DNA of 64,000 nt from Moniliophthora roreri (taxonomy: Eukaryota; Basidiomycota; Agaricomycetes; Agaricales; Marasmiaceae), in NCBI GenBank assembly GCA_001466705.2, contig LATX02000184.1, positions 248,001 to 312,000 of the forward strand, in the 5' to 3' direction. Positions within the stretch are counted from its first letter, which is position 1; each line of letters starts with the position of its first letter. This document shows, one piece after another, positions 48,578 through 60,600 of the stretch. Below the pieces are notes generated by a model. That model made no database searches. It had not been told where the DNA came from and saw only the letters and a program-made list of their open reading frames with translations. The position numbers and the translations under genes are program-made.

Positions 48578-50344
48578 ATGTTGGCTTCTCGTGTCACAGG
48601 CATTGCGCAGGGCGCACTCAAATGCTCTCAAGTATGCCCATCGTCGCACTCGTTGTACAACGTGTCTAATTCTCAGTGCAGGCCGTCAGGCGTTACGCTT
48701 CTGCATCTCCAACAGCCGCCTTTGCTGGCCAGAAAGGAACCAACGTAAGTTTACCTCCTCTGCAGGCCTCTCCAGTCCGCTGAATCTTTGTTTCTCTCAA
48801 GGGAAAATACACGGTTACCTTGATCCCAGGAGATGGTGATTGTTATGTCTGCTCTGTTAGCCTTTTTTCTAATTGCCGAACAGGTATTGGTCCTGAAATC
48901 AGTCAGTCGATAAAAGACATCTACGTTGCTGCCGAAGTCAGTCCATTACATTCTCCGCCAAGCTCGTCATTCAAGTTTCAACACTGTAGGTCCCTATTCA
49001 ATGGGAGGAAGTCAGTGTCACGCCCGTTTTGAAGGGAGGAAAAACCGTCATTCCGGATACTGCGATTCAGTCTGTGAGGAGAAACACCGTGGCTTTGAAA
49101 GGTGCGTTGCAACTGTGCTACTGTTTTTCCAAATGTTGAGCTTTACTTTGCAGGCCCTTTGGCAACGCCCAGTGAGTGCCCCCGTCAATCGCCACTTACA
49201 TGCCACGTCTGACGCTTGATGTAGTCGGCAAGGGACATGTTTCTCTCAACTTGACTCTCCGAAGAACATTTAACTTGTTTGCCAACGTTCGACCATGCGT
49301 TTCCATTCAGGGTTTCAAAACACCCTACGACGACGTCAACACCGTTCTTATTCGTGAGAACACCGAAGGAGAGTACTCTGGAATTGAGCACGAGGTGTGT
49401 AGCTACAAACTTAGTCTTTCTCACCTCAGAGATTTATCTCTTCTATTTTCTCAAGGTCATTGACGGTGTCGTCCAATCAATCAAATTGATTACATGGGAC
49501 GCGTCCGAACGTGTTGCCCGTTACGCTTTCCACTACGCCCAGTCGCAAGGACGAAAACGTGTCACTGCCGTACACAAGGCGAACATCATGTGCGATGTAA
49601 TAACTCAACTTATACCGCATTCTACTCACCCGAGATTGTAGGAAAATGTCCGACGGTATGTTCCTGTCCGCATGTCGGGAGGTCTCTAAGGACTTCCCCG
49701 ATGTTGCCTACGACGAGGATCTTTTGGACAGAGTCTGCCTCCAGGTCGTACAAAATCCCAAGCCATACGCCGACCGCGTTATGGTGATGCCTAACCTGTA
49801 CGGTGACATCCTGTCGGACATGTGTGCTGGTCTTATCGGAGGCCTTGGTCTCACTCCTTCCGGCAACATTGGTCGGGTGAGGCGTCTTTCGGTAATGAGA
49901 TAAAGAATCTGCTGAAACATCTTTTAGGATGCCTCCATCTTCGAGGCTGTTCACGGTTCCGCTCCTGATATCGCAGGCAAGCAGCCGTTCTTAGTTCGTA
50001 CGTGATTGAAATGTTGACACTTTGCATCAGGAAAGGGATTAGCTAACCCCACTGCCCTTCTGTTGTCATCAATGATGATGTTGAGGTACATTTGGTCGTA
50101 AGCTCAACCTTGAATCGCAAGCTGACTTTGATCAACAGACACATGAACCTTAACACCTACGCCGACAAGATTGAGAAGGCTGCTCTTTCGGTACGTTGAC
50201 CCTTATTTCCCTTTTCCCCTCTGTATTGTTGATGTACATGAATAGACCATTGCGGAGGGTAAGACGATTACCGGTGACCTTGGAGGCAAGGCGACGACGA
50301 AGGAGTACACCAGCGCCATCATGGAAAAGATTATCAAGGCATAA
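48578..50344 (+). CDS. IDH2: NAD-dependent isocitrate dehydrogenase, catalytic-type subunit, mitochondrial
   Basis: Tricarboxylic-acid-cycle enzyme oxidising isocitrate to 2-oxoglutarate with NAD+, in the mitochondrial matrix, as a hetero-oligomer with IDH1. The start at 48578 gives a basic amphipathic presequence ([26 protein letters not shown]). The core reads [118 protein letters not shown] and [16 protein letters not shown]. The closer match to yeast IDH2 than IDH1 ([25 protein letters not shown]) supports the catalytic subunit. About 375 residues across roughly 14 exons, some only a few codons long. A decayed copy of its 3' half lies at 56.8 kb. Confidence 0.94.
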
Positions 50345-51956
50345 TACTACTGCTAAGTATATATAGACATAACGTATTATACCTACTTCATAAGTACCTT
50401 CGGAAGGGTGTCATACTTTAGTCTAACTGGTATAAGGTGAGCTGTGGAAGCTGCGAGGTGAATGTTGCGATTGTGAAGTTACACTATTGGTTCCGAGCTA
50501 CCTTCGTTGCCATCGTTGACAGCCCCCAGCAATCAGGCATACTGGTGTACGCACGGACGCAACCTTCAACTTCAACCCCAATGGACACTCCAGACAAGGA
50601 TCCGCGCCGGTTTCTATGTCGCGGCGCTCCTTTTCTACCTGACTCTCGCCTTTTCTTGACGGCCTAGTGGATCGATGGTGTACACGACCTACTTGGAAAT
50701 CCTCTTGCTCTGGCACTGCAAGACCGGCACTACAGTTCATGGATAAACATCAAGGACATTCATGCGGATTCGGGGATGACAGCGGATTTCAGTAATTTTA
50801 GTGAGTGTGATTAAATGCACCGGCAAACAGATTCTGAATGCCCGATTGTCACTGATATATAGTTGATGGATACCAGGGGCATTCAGTGTTAGTAGTGCGT
50901 CAATCATTCTCCTCGAACCCTCTAGTGCTTTCAACTTGTCTATCACTCATCAGATAGGTCGAAAATGATACAGTTTGTGATTGATATCAAATCTCTGAAG
51001 AAACTGAAGACACCAAAACTCTCAGCTCTCGACAGCATGGATCGCTCGCCGGGGAGCTCCAGCACCGCTACTGACTAGGCTGACGGTCGACTCTCGACGC
51101 GATCACGGGATCATCGTCGAGAAATCTCAACGTGCAGATTCGGAAGCTAGTCCTTCCGAGTTCCTCAGCCGCTAGCTTAGGAAGTGGCATACAATTCAAG
51201 ATTTCTCATTAACTGTGAAAGATGGCTGAAAAGATGGCTCTAAAGCTGAGGTCTCCAACGTGAATAGAAGTGGCAAGCAGAAAGGGCCGCAGGAACAAAT
51301 GAAACTCGAACCGAAAACTGTATGTCTGCTGTACTTATGTTGTAAAGTTCTCATCCGATCGATACGGTTCTTACATCTGTCTTCAGCGTATCAAATGTGC
51401 TGTACACCAACTGTCAGCCACATCAATCGAAGAATGCAAAGACGACATCTATTGTGGTATAAATCCCACCCCGGTAAAATCTCCACTCTGATGACAATGC
51501 TGTCTTTACAGTGCTCGGAAATGAAATATGTAGCTTCATTGAACAGAATGCAATGGCACGAATGTCGGTTACCCATTTGGCTCCATGTGCCGGTTATCAA
51601 CAAGCAAGGCCTTGTTCTAGATGTTGAATGGAAAACGTGAAGCGGTGAGATAGGACATACTCTGGAACGAGGATCGCCTAATTTGACTGCTGCTATCACC
51701 CAGCCTCTTTACGTCCACGATCCCAGACCGTGGTCTTGGCTACGCCCCACACTATCGCCCTTCATTCTGGAAGGAGATTAAAGTGAAGCAAGTAGATGTC
51801 GACGACTAATCGTTGATACTAGTCTAGTGCTGGACGCTGGCGTCCCTTTTGCTTCTTCTATGTCGCGTCCCCGAAGTTTTCACCTCAAGGCCAACATGTG
51901 CCTTATAACCGAGCGCCCAGCAATCCATCATATGAATGAATTGATCATATTTACAT
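50345..51956. other. Gene-poor stretch of 1.6 kb
   Basis: Nothing recognisable. A few protein-like snatches (RIKCAVHQLSATSIEECKDD after a CTTCAG at about 51386; PLYVHDPRPWSWLRP at about 51710) could be 5' exons of the next gene or relics, but they do not join convincingly. Confidence 0.4.
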
Positions 51957-54018
51957 TTGTGGTGGCGTCAGTCCTATATATATACGTATGTTATCTGGAC
52001 CCACAGGAAGTGCCGATCCCCAAGGTTCTTCTCCCCAAGAGTTTGGCCGCTCCACATGATCCTTCACCCTACGGTTGTGCAAGTACCTCCCCCACCGACT
52101 TCGACGACTGCTGCTCCTACGTCCTCTCGTAGTCCAAGCATTTCGTCAATATCCAGCGACGGCACGGGTGTCATCATCTCTGGACGGTCACGGCATTCTC
52201 GGGAATCTCTGAGTCCAGAAGTGTATTACTCTCCCCCAAAGCACACATACCCGCCCTCGATGGGTTCCAACGGTGGTCGGGGAAGTCCAGTGCCGCAGCA
52301 GTCTATGGAGCCTCCTCGAACACCAGATGTGGTGCAAACCCCGACTTCGTCCGTCCCAGCCTCCAGGAAATCATCTCCGGTGCTGAAGAGCCAACCGATT
52401 ACAGTGCCCATGACACTTTTCCCACCACCACAAGCCCCACTACATCCATCACCCATCACGCCTATTCCTTCGGTTTCGCCACCACCTATCGATTTACAAA
52501 AGTCGCACTTCCAGAGGGAAATCGTCGCCATCCAGAAGCCGTGGTTTCCTCCAGCACCATTTTCTACGTACTACGATACATCGAGTACTCTTGCCACTAG
52601 TGCACAGAGAGAGCGATCAGTCAGCCGTGGACGCACCAGGTCGCCTGTGTATGTCCAACAGCAATCCTACCCAAGGCTCATGTCGAACACGTCGCGAAAG
52701 AGCAACTATTCACCTCAGTCTCCGCGTAGCGACCTTGGCCCCGTACTCAGCCCTTCACTATCACTTTTCCCTTCACCTTCGAAAGTTGTATATCCTACCA
52801 CCATAGGCACACATACAAAACCAATGATTGACGTATCTCCACCATATGCAGATGGACGTTCTAATCAGATTCCGGAATCGTACCTTCCTTTCATCTGTGG
52901 TACTGTTACCCGAACACCGGGTTCAAGAGCTCGTTCGAGCACACCCTCTTCGAATTGTTTTTCGAGTCGTTCACGTAGTCCGAGGTCGATCTCTCCGCCT
53001 CAGGGACCAACCATTATCAACATCCCTATCCCACCCAATCCACTTCCACCACCCCCGCCTCTACCTCTTCCTCCTGTTGTGCCTCAAGTGGCACCCATCA
53101 TGCCTCTAAATGGGTTCCATGCTCGATGGAGGTCACGGTCACGGTCACGGTCACGGTCACGTACTCCGCCGCCTGTAGTAGTGCGACCCTCGTGTGTATA
53201 CAGGTCACCGTCTGCAGAGTCTGGTTGGCGGCTTAGCCCGAAATCGTACAAAACAAGGACCCCATCACATAACAACCGATATGGTCGACGCCGACGTTCG
53301 CCAGATTTCAAAAGGCATCCAAAATTTTGTTTTGACGACGCCAATGTGATGTTCCAGGTATGTTTAAATTGCCCGAAAAAGAATAGAGTGCTCACAGTCA
53401 AATTCTTTGTAGGTCAAAGATACAGCTTATCGAGTACACCGCTACTTCTTCGAACACAACTCATCTACGATGAAAACTATGTTTATCTCTCGTTTTCTGT
53501 CCGTGGTGGATCGTTGCCCTGTAATTCCCCTTGATGGCGTGGAACCCCGCGATTTTGAACAGCTATTGTCAATCTTCTATCCGAGGTGAGGCACATACTT
53601 ATCTATCTGGTTGATATATGACTGATGCAGTGGACATTGATGCAGTAACTATGCTCAGCATGATGCGAAAACCACTGAGTATTGGACATCAGTCCTGCGT
53701 GCCGCCAATCACCTTGCGATGCGCAAGATTAGCAAGTTGGCGAAGGAGAAGCTGACTACATTAGCAACATCAGCCGACAAGATTGCGTTGGTTAAGGAGT
53801 TTGAGGATGACTTTGGTGCGGAATGGGTTGCTGATGCATTCCTGGAGCTTGCTATAAGGTCTGAACCTCTGACTGTCGATGAGGGACACAAGATCGGGAT
53901 GGAGGGTGTGATTCGTCTGGGAGCTATCAGACAGGCATTGAACAGTAACACTCGAGAGTACCTGGACCTGGATAAGGTGAAGGGGTTGGTGAAGAGGGAA
54001 TTGAAGCTTGTGTGCTAA
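51957..54018 (+). CDS. Proline/RS-rich protein with C-terminal BTB-like region (5' end uncertain)
   Basis: Unnamed Agaricomycete-type protein. The N-terminal 450 residues are disordered and rich in Ser, Pro and Arg, with many SP/TP sites (SRSRSPRSISPPQ), a polyproline run (PPPPPLPLPP) and a perfect RS block (RSRSRSRSRSR) encoded by five GGTCAC hexamers. After an intron at about 53357-53413 a BTB/POZ-like region follows: VKDTAYRVHRYFFEHNSSTMKTMF, then LDGVEPRDFEQLLSIFYPR, then helices (YWTSVLRAANHLAMRKI, FLELAIRSEPLTVDEGHKIGMEGVIRL) to the end LVKRELKLVC. The BTB text resembles that of the large fungal BTB family whose partners are often unknown. The frame starts at 51957, but the first reliable codons are near 52056; upstream exons near 51830-51950 are possible. 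Confidence 0.7.
53131..53160 (+). repeat. Five perfect GGTCAC hexamers encoding an RS block
   Basis: Microsatellite of 30 bp inside the preceding coding region. Read in frame it adds Arg-Ser dipeptides, so length changes would alter the RS tract without a frameshift. Confidence 0.95.
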
Positions 54019-54545
54019 TTCTTGACTCGTTCGGTGTATGACTGTGGATGTCGTTAGTTTTACTTCTTTCTTGCATGTCGTGTTGTCTACTTATATAGGG
54101 TTCTTGGTGCTGTACATTGTACAATAATGATGACAACGACGATCCTTCTCTTCGACCCAATGTTGATCCGGGGTTACAGCTTCAAACGATGCTGACGATT
54201 TGAAAGAATGGCATCACGACGACGTATATCGATGAATGTGCATCGATATCACCAATTGTCGCACCATCCACCCAAGCACACAAATTCTAATATACTATGT
54301 AGGTCGTTCCGATGAATGGCCTACATGTGCAACTTGACCCCATTTTCCTTCAATGAGAGGTTCGTATTCTTCCGAAGAAGTCCCATGCTTGGACTGTTCT
54401 GTTGACTGCAAATAGTATACCCGGAGGTGGACGGGTGTGGTGGACCGCAAAACGGGCCGAATGATGTCAGAGGGCGCGATCGGCATAAAAAGCACTTTGG
54501 GGTTCGATTTCTTTTCCTCATCTTTCTTTCTCTTCTACTTCCATC

Positions 54546-55833
54546 ATGTCCTTCGCAAAGACAATTACTCTCAGCACTGGTGCTTCTCTCCGCCAGATTG
54601 GTCTCGGAACCTGGCTCTCCGCCCCCAAGGAAGTCGAGAACGCTGTAAGTCCTTGACACATCATGCGCGCTGTCGACGCGTCCATATATGGATTAATTCT
54701 TAACGAGTTTCTTGATCTTTATCTTATAGGTTGAGATTGCCGTTCGCAACGGGTATCGCCACCTCGATCTCGCCGCCATCTATCAGAACCAAGACGAAGT
54801 CGGTGCCGCTCTCAAAAAAGTCATTCCTTCCGTCGTGAAGCGAGAGGAGCTCTTCTTGACCTCCAAGCTTTGGAACTCTTCTCACCAACCCGCCAATGTT
54901 GAGAAGGAACTCGACCAGACACTCTCCCAGCTCGGTGTCGACTACCTCGACCTCTACTGTGCGTCATGGTTATTTTTCCCCATTGCGAAAATGTTCACTG
55001 AAAAATCGTCTTTGTACAGTGATCCACTGGCCTGTTGCCTTCGCACCTGGAAATGGCTATTTCCCTCCTGATCCCAAGAGGGAAGGCTTCGTCGAACTTG
55101 ACACCGTTACCACTCTCGTCGAGACCTGGAAGGCTATGATTGCTCTCCCCAAGTCCAAGGTCCGCGCCATCGGTGTCTCCAACTTCACCAAGGAGTACTG
55201 TGAGGCTCTTATCAAGGCCACTGGTGTCATTCCCGTGTGTATCTTGGATCTGCTTAGCACATCCGCAATATTGATCGTACTTTTTTTGCTCGCAGACCGT
55301 CAACCAGATCGAGACCCACCCTCTTCTTCCTCAAGACGACCTCGTCGCCTACTCCAAGGAGAAGGGTATCCACCTCACCGCATATAGCCCTCTCGGCAAC
55401 AATTGTGAGTGGTATATCCGATATTTAGCCGCCCTAACACTCACTCACTTTTCTGCAGTGAAAGACAAGCCCAAGCTCACTGAAAATCCCATTGTCATCG
55501 AAGTCGCCAAGAAGCTTGGTGCTACCCCTGCTCAAGTCCTCATTGCATGGGGTGCTCACCGTGGCTACTCTGTTATTCCCAAGTCCGTCCAGGAGGAGCG
55601 TATCAAGTCCAACTTCCAACAGATCGAGCTCAGTCAGGAAGATTACGAAAAGATCACCTCCATTGGCAAGGAGAACCACACTAGGTATGTGACTCGATCC
55701 CCAAGATGATTGGATTGCTAAAGGGTTTCTCAGGTTCAACATTCCTTTCGGCTACACACCTCAATGGGATGTCAATATCTTCGACGAACCCGAAGAGCAG
55801 GCTGCTTCCACTAGGCCCATCATTGGTGCCTAA
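54546..55833 (+). CDS. Aldo-keto reductase, xylose/aldehyde reductase type
   Basis: Cytosolic NADPH-dependent reductase of aldoses or aldehydes, glycerol dehydrogenase/GCY1-like. The start at 54546 gives [23 protein letters not shown]. The tetrad is complete: Asp and Tyr in [18 protein letters not shown], Lys in LTSKLWN, His in LIHWPVAF. Family signatures continue: [48 protein letters not shown], and the NADP loop [16 protein letters not shown]. The C-terminal loop [20 protein letters not shown] follows. About 325 residues, five short introns, one after NHTR. A TATAAAA-like box (ATAAAAAG) sits at 54484-54491. Confidence 0.94.
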
Positions 55834-56759
55834 TCTGTGTCTCATAAGATAGAGGTTGTACTATTATCTGGGGTTTGGACGCGGAAGAAGTGACCAAACA
55901 GCATGTATCATTTTATTGCTCAATTATTGGCAATGGCTTTTAATATAAGACAATTATGTATCCGTATAACAATGAAGTGAGCACGCAAGTGAACACCCGA
56001 AGTGCGAAGCGAAGTTCAGTACGTTCAGTTTCGATGTGACTAAAGTGCTCAAAAGAAAAGCAGATTTAGCTTCGTGGTCTTCGACCGCTACCATCATCGA
56101 CACCAACAATTCTACGTCCTCATATCTCAATTCATCTTGGGTTGACTAGGTATGTGTTATCATTCCAGGATGCTGATCCGACTGCGAATAATTGGCATTT
56201 TTGGGGCATTTAACGTATGGGAGAAAACTTCATCTCTCTGCCGAGTATACCTGAAAACTTGGCTCTGAACACGATTTCATACTCCGAAGTCTGCGGATGA
56301 GACTCACAAACCAAAGGAAGGGCTCACCAAACGAAGGATGCGATGTATAGGGAAAATCCCCCCTGCTAAGCCCGGTGTTGGCTCCCAGCTCTCACTTTGA
56401 CGGATATACAAAAAATCACTCTCGGAATCAGGGGCGACAGTCGATTAATGCGGTCGTCCGCCCAAGGAGCGTGATGTTGTGTGTAACCAAGCAAATTATA
56501 CGCATCTTTCCGGCTGCCTCCTCACTGTTCTTCCAGTAATGCTCAGAGTCAATGCTGGGACTTACTGTCACCTATAGGGTTCGTCATTCTGTCGGTCATT
56601 TGATCCACTCTCAGTCTCCAGCAAGACTTTGTGGACCGTCGATAATGCGTGAGGCAGTCAACCAGTAGGGTACTTCTTGTCGCATTTATCCGGATCATCA
56701 GATGGGCAGGCCGCGACATACCTTGGGTGTTGACATCATAAAGCATATTTACCTGGCCA
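55834..56759. other. Intergenic stretch of 0.9 kb
   Basis: No gene recognised. It leads into the decayed IDH2 copy; some of it may be further relic too diverged to recognise by eye. Confidence 0.4.
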
Positions 56760-57240
56760 TATTGGTCGCTGTGGCAACATCTATCCTGATATTTATTGGA
56801 GATCCCGGTTCTATCCTGCGGCGTTGAATATTGCTTGGGTAAGGTGCTTCTCCCAAGTCATCAAACTTTGCGTTGACAGCGAGATTTCAGATCCATATTT
56901 AAGGCGTACACGGCTCTGCTCCGGGTATCGCGAGTGAGTAGCAGTTTCTCTCCTGTATGTCACAGAAGCACTGATGTATTGAAACAGGCAAGTAAGTGGT
57001 GCTGAAACTCGCCGTACTAGGAATCCAAATTTGGTTTGGACCACCTCAACACTTACGTCGACAGCTTATGAGATTGACAATGAAGAAGCAGCTTTGTCGG
57101 TACGTCGCCCCTTTCTCTAGCCGTCCACGCTGTGTCCATGTGCTGATGAATATGTATTATGCCCAGACCGCCGCGGATACCTGTACTTGCGATGGTGTAC
57201 CCACACTGTCACTGGGAAGCCTGCGTAGGCATAATACCAT
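56760..57240 (+). pseudogene. Decayed partial duplicate of the IDH2 3' half
   Basis: Several IDH2 exon and splice segments recur in order and orientation. GGAGATCCCGGTTCTATCCTGCGGC...GGGTAAGG matches the exon end coding [11 protein letters not shown] and its donor. GGCGTACACGGCTCTGCTCCGGGTATCGC matches the [10 protein letters not shown] exon. CTCAACACTTACGTCGAC...GAAGCAGCTTTGTCGGTACGTCG matches [14 protein letters not shown] and its donor. CCCAGACCGCCGCGGATACC matches the TIAEGK exon after its acceptor, and GGCATAATACC matches the 3' end. There are stops and indels (TTATGAGATTG within the NTYAD exon), and the last exon is largely deleted. Intron sites are kept, so it is a DNA-level duplicate, not a retrocopy. 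(Each quoted run is a short match; limits are approximate.). Confidence 0.65.
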
Positions 57241-57640
57241 AGATGGTTGTATCGTATTGTACCTATGTATATATCAATCAGGACCTTTGGAACGGTTGCC
57301 GTGCTGTTTCTACTACGGCTTTTCCTAGGCCAAGGACCAGGCCGGTTATAGTCGTGGGAAGATTAGGAATCATGTCACTAGCGACGACCGACACTTCCCA
57401 GAGTTCCAACTCACTCTGACCCGATAAACGCCCCCATCGCATTCCTTCCCCTCACTCGCCCTGCAGGGCAAAGCCATCCACAGAATCCTCAAACAATCCA
57501 ACTGAAAGGTTTGTTCTCTTTCTTTCTCCATGTTCATCTTTTCTCAGACGCGTGTACACAGCTATCACAAAAACTTGAAACCTAAAAAAGACTCCATACA
57601 CTCATAAACGCTTATTCTTGTCCAATTTCTTACGAACGAC
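57241..57640. other. Promoter and leader region of the SSD1-family gene
   Basis: Intergenic DNA with a C/T-rich stretch near 57505-57545 ahead of the next gene. No other feature supported. Confidence 0.4.
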
Positions 57641-60600
57641 ATGACCGACCAAGTTACGCCACAAGCTCAGCTTCCTCCAAAGAAGGACGAGAAAAGACCT
57701 GGCTCTACAGGCAATAATCGTGGTCCAAAGCGGAGTGTCTCAAATTCCAAGCCAGCATCTGGTGCAGGTGCTGCGCAAGGAAACAATAGGCCTTCGTCTA
57801 GGAATAGCTCAAAGAAGCCTACAGTTAACTCTGCCACAGAGTCTGGCTCAGAGTCGACGTCTCGCAAGCCCTCAGATGCTGGGAAAAAGCCCGACCAACG
57901 CAGCGGCGGTAGGAACCCAAGTGGTTCAGGTCGTCCTCAGGCCCACCGCAAGGCTCAGCCATCGGCTTCTCAGACGGCACGTAACAACAATAACACAAAG
58001 GACCAGAAGCAATCTTCTTCACCCGCCCCTGCTTCCAACAACGAGTCGAGTGACGCTCTCTCTTCTCTTCAGAGGGTTATCAACGATTTGAAGACCTCGT
58101 CACCTGCGCCCCCTGCCACGAGCAACTTCAATATGCCCCAGCAGGGTATTGTTTCCAACCTCCCCGTCAACGCACCCGTCTTCCAACCAGGCAGTGCCTC
58201 GTTCCCGGGTTCCGATCCCAAGCATCGAAAAGCCGCTTCCGTTGGTGCATCCGGCCTATCTGGCAACTTTAACTCTTTTTCTCCTCACCTTGGTGCCATG
58301 ATGGAGGACGTAGAGGACGGAGCAGGTGGAGTGCTGGAAGATGGAGAAATTCGTGATAATCTCTACCAGACTCCTGGTCATCAGCCCCGGTCTCAGTCTC
58401 AGAGCTTTACTGCTCCACGTTTTGCGGCCTTGGCTGCTCAACAAGAGCAAGGGGATACCCTCGGCCCTACTGGTCGTCCACAGCTTGCACCAGGTTTCAT
58501 GTTTGGTGCTAAAAGGCGTAATCCGCCGATGGGGGGCCCCATCAATGAAGACGTTGGATTTCAGTTCCCTCAACAACAACAAAATTACCAATCCGAGGTA
58601 CCGGAATCTGGTCACAGGAAATCGGATAGTGGTGAAATTACGGGTATCATGGCCGAACAGGTCTGGCTTATCGTACACCCTTTCAGCTCTCGTTTTCTCA
58701 CTTGCAGCATTTTTAGATTGCTATCCAAAATCAAATCGAGGCCCTGCAGCAACAGCAACAAGCTTTGTATCAACAGCAGCTTGCATCCAACCAAGTCCTT
58801 TCCTTCCAAACCCCTGGCTTGGCGCCCAACCGTGGTGCACACAGACGTGTTCAGAGCACCGTTCCTGGCTTGGGCGGTGCACCTAACTACAACGCACCTC
58901 AAAATGCTTTGGGGCAATTTGGAAACCTCGGTGGTCTCAACCTTGGCCTTGACGGACAGGTTCAGGGCGTCCCGCGAGGTCACGGGCGCAGACACAGTGT
59001 CAATGTCGTCAACAAGTCTGCTGGTTCCGGCTTCAATGGTCTGGGTGCTCAAGATGGCTTCGATGACGGCTTCAATCCTCCCTTCAACGGTGGACATTCC
59101 CGCCAGGTTTCCAGAGCCGACAACAGCTGGCGTATCAGTGAGTATATTACGTCCATATACGTGTTTATTTTTTCTTACTTATTTTCGGAAGATGGCGGCG
59201 TCGGTGGTGTACAAGGTAATAATGCCTTTGCTGCGGATCTTGCTCAGGCCCAGGCGCAACTCCAAAGCCTTCAGCAGTTCCGTGCGGCAGCGGGAGGACA
59301 TCATCACAAGATGGCCTCTTTCAGCTTCCCTAATATGTTACCTAACATGATGGCAGCTAATATGATGGGATTGGGGCTCGGTGGAATTAATTTACTTCAA
59401 CAGCAGCAGCAACAATTCCAATCGCAACTCCAGCAACAGCCTCAGCGCAAGTCTCTCTTTGCACCATACCTCCCTCAGGCATCACTTCCACCTCTTCTCG
59501 CGGCTGGGAAGCTAGTGGTTGGAATTCTTCGAGTTAACAAGCGCAACAGATCTGATGCCTATGTTGCAACCGAAGTCCTCGATGCTGACATTTACATTTG
59601 CGGATCGAAAGATCGTAACCGTGCGCTCGAGGGAGACATAGTTGCTGTGGAGTTACTTGATGTGGATGAAGTTTGGGGAACGAAGAAAGAGAAAGAAGAG
59701 AAGAAGAGGAAGAAGGAGGAAAATGCGGCTTATGACCCAAAATCTGCAGCTGGTCGAAAGGATGATAAAAAGAAAGACGATGTCGAAGTGGAAGGACAAG
59801 GACTCATGTTATTCGAAGACGAAGAGTACGCCCTTATTGTCTCAGTTGATTCGATTTACTGACCAATTATTCTTAGGGTCACCGACGATGTCAAGCCTCA
59901 GTTTGCTGGGCACGTTGTCGCTGTCGTAGAGCGGATGCCCGGACAGTTGTTCTCTGGAACTTTGGGATTGCTCCGACCGTCGTCAGCAGCCACCAAGGAG
60001 AAGCAAGAAGCAGAACGTCGTGAGCGTGAGGGTGATCGCGGTGATGAACCAAGACGTGGCCCTATTGAGCGCCCCAAGATTGTTTGGTTTAAGCCGACAG
60101 ACAAGCGTGTTCCTCTCATCGCTATTCCTACCGAACAGGCGCCTCCCGATTTCGTACAGAATTCGGAAGCATACGTCAACAAGCTTTTCGTCGCTTGTAT
60201 CAAGCGTCATGTACATCTTTCTTTCATGACTACGAGGCCTTTTAACTGATCCCCTGTTTAGCCCATCAGCTCACTTCATCCATTCGGTACTCTTGTCGAG
60301 GAGCTTGGACCTATTGGTGACATTGAAGTCGAGACTAGTGCTCTCCTGAAGGATTGCAACTTCCCTACGGAGGAGTTCACCGACAATGTTATGAAATGCT
60401 TGCCGCCAATGCCTTGGACGTAAGTCAGTAGAACCTTTATCGTATACGGTACTCACCGCTTGTCCAGTATTCCAGAAAGAGAACTGGAGATCAGAAAGGA
60501 TCTTCGAAGCGAACGTGTATTCACGATCGACCCAGCGACTTCTAAGGATCTTGATGACGCTGTTTCGGTCAAACTGAACGAGGATGGTACTTATGATGTT

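Noticed and set aside
48578..50344. IDH1 or isopropylmalate dehydrogenase as the identity of this dehydrogenase
   Set aside because: Motifs such as [15 protein letters not shown] and [15 protein letters not shown], plus a mitochondrial presequence, fit IDH2 better.
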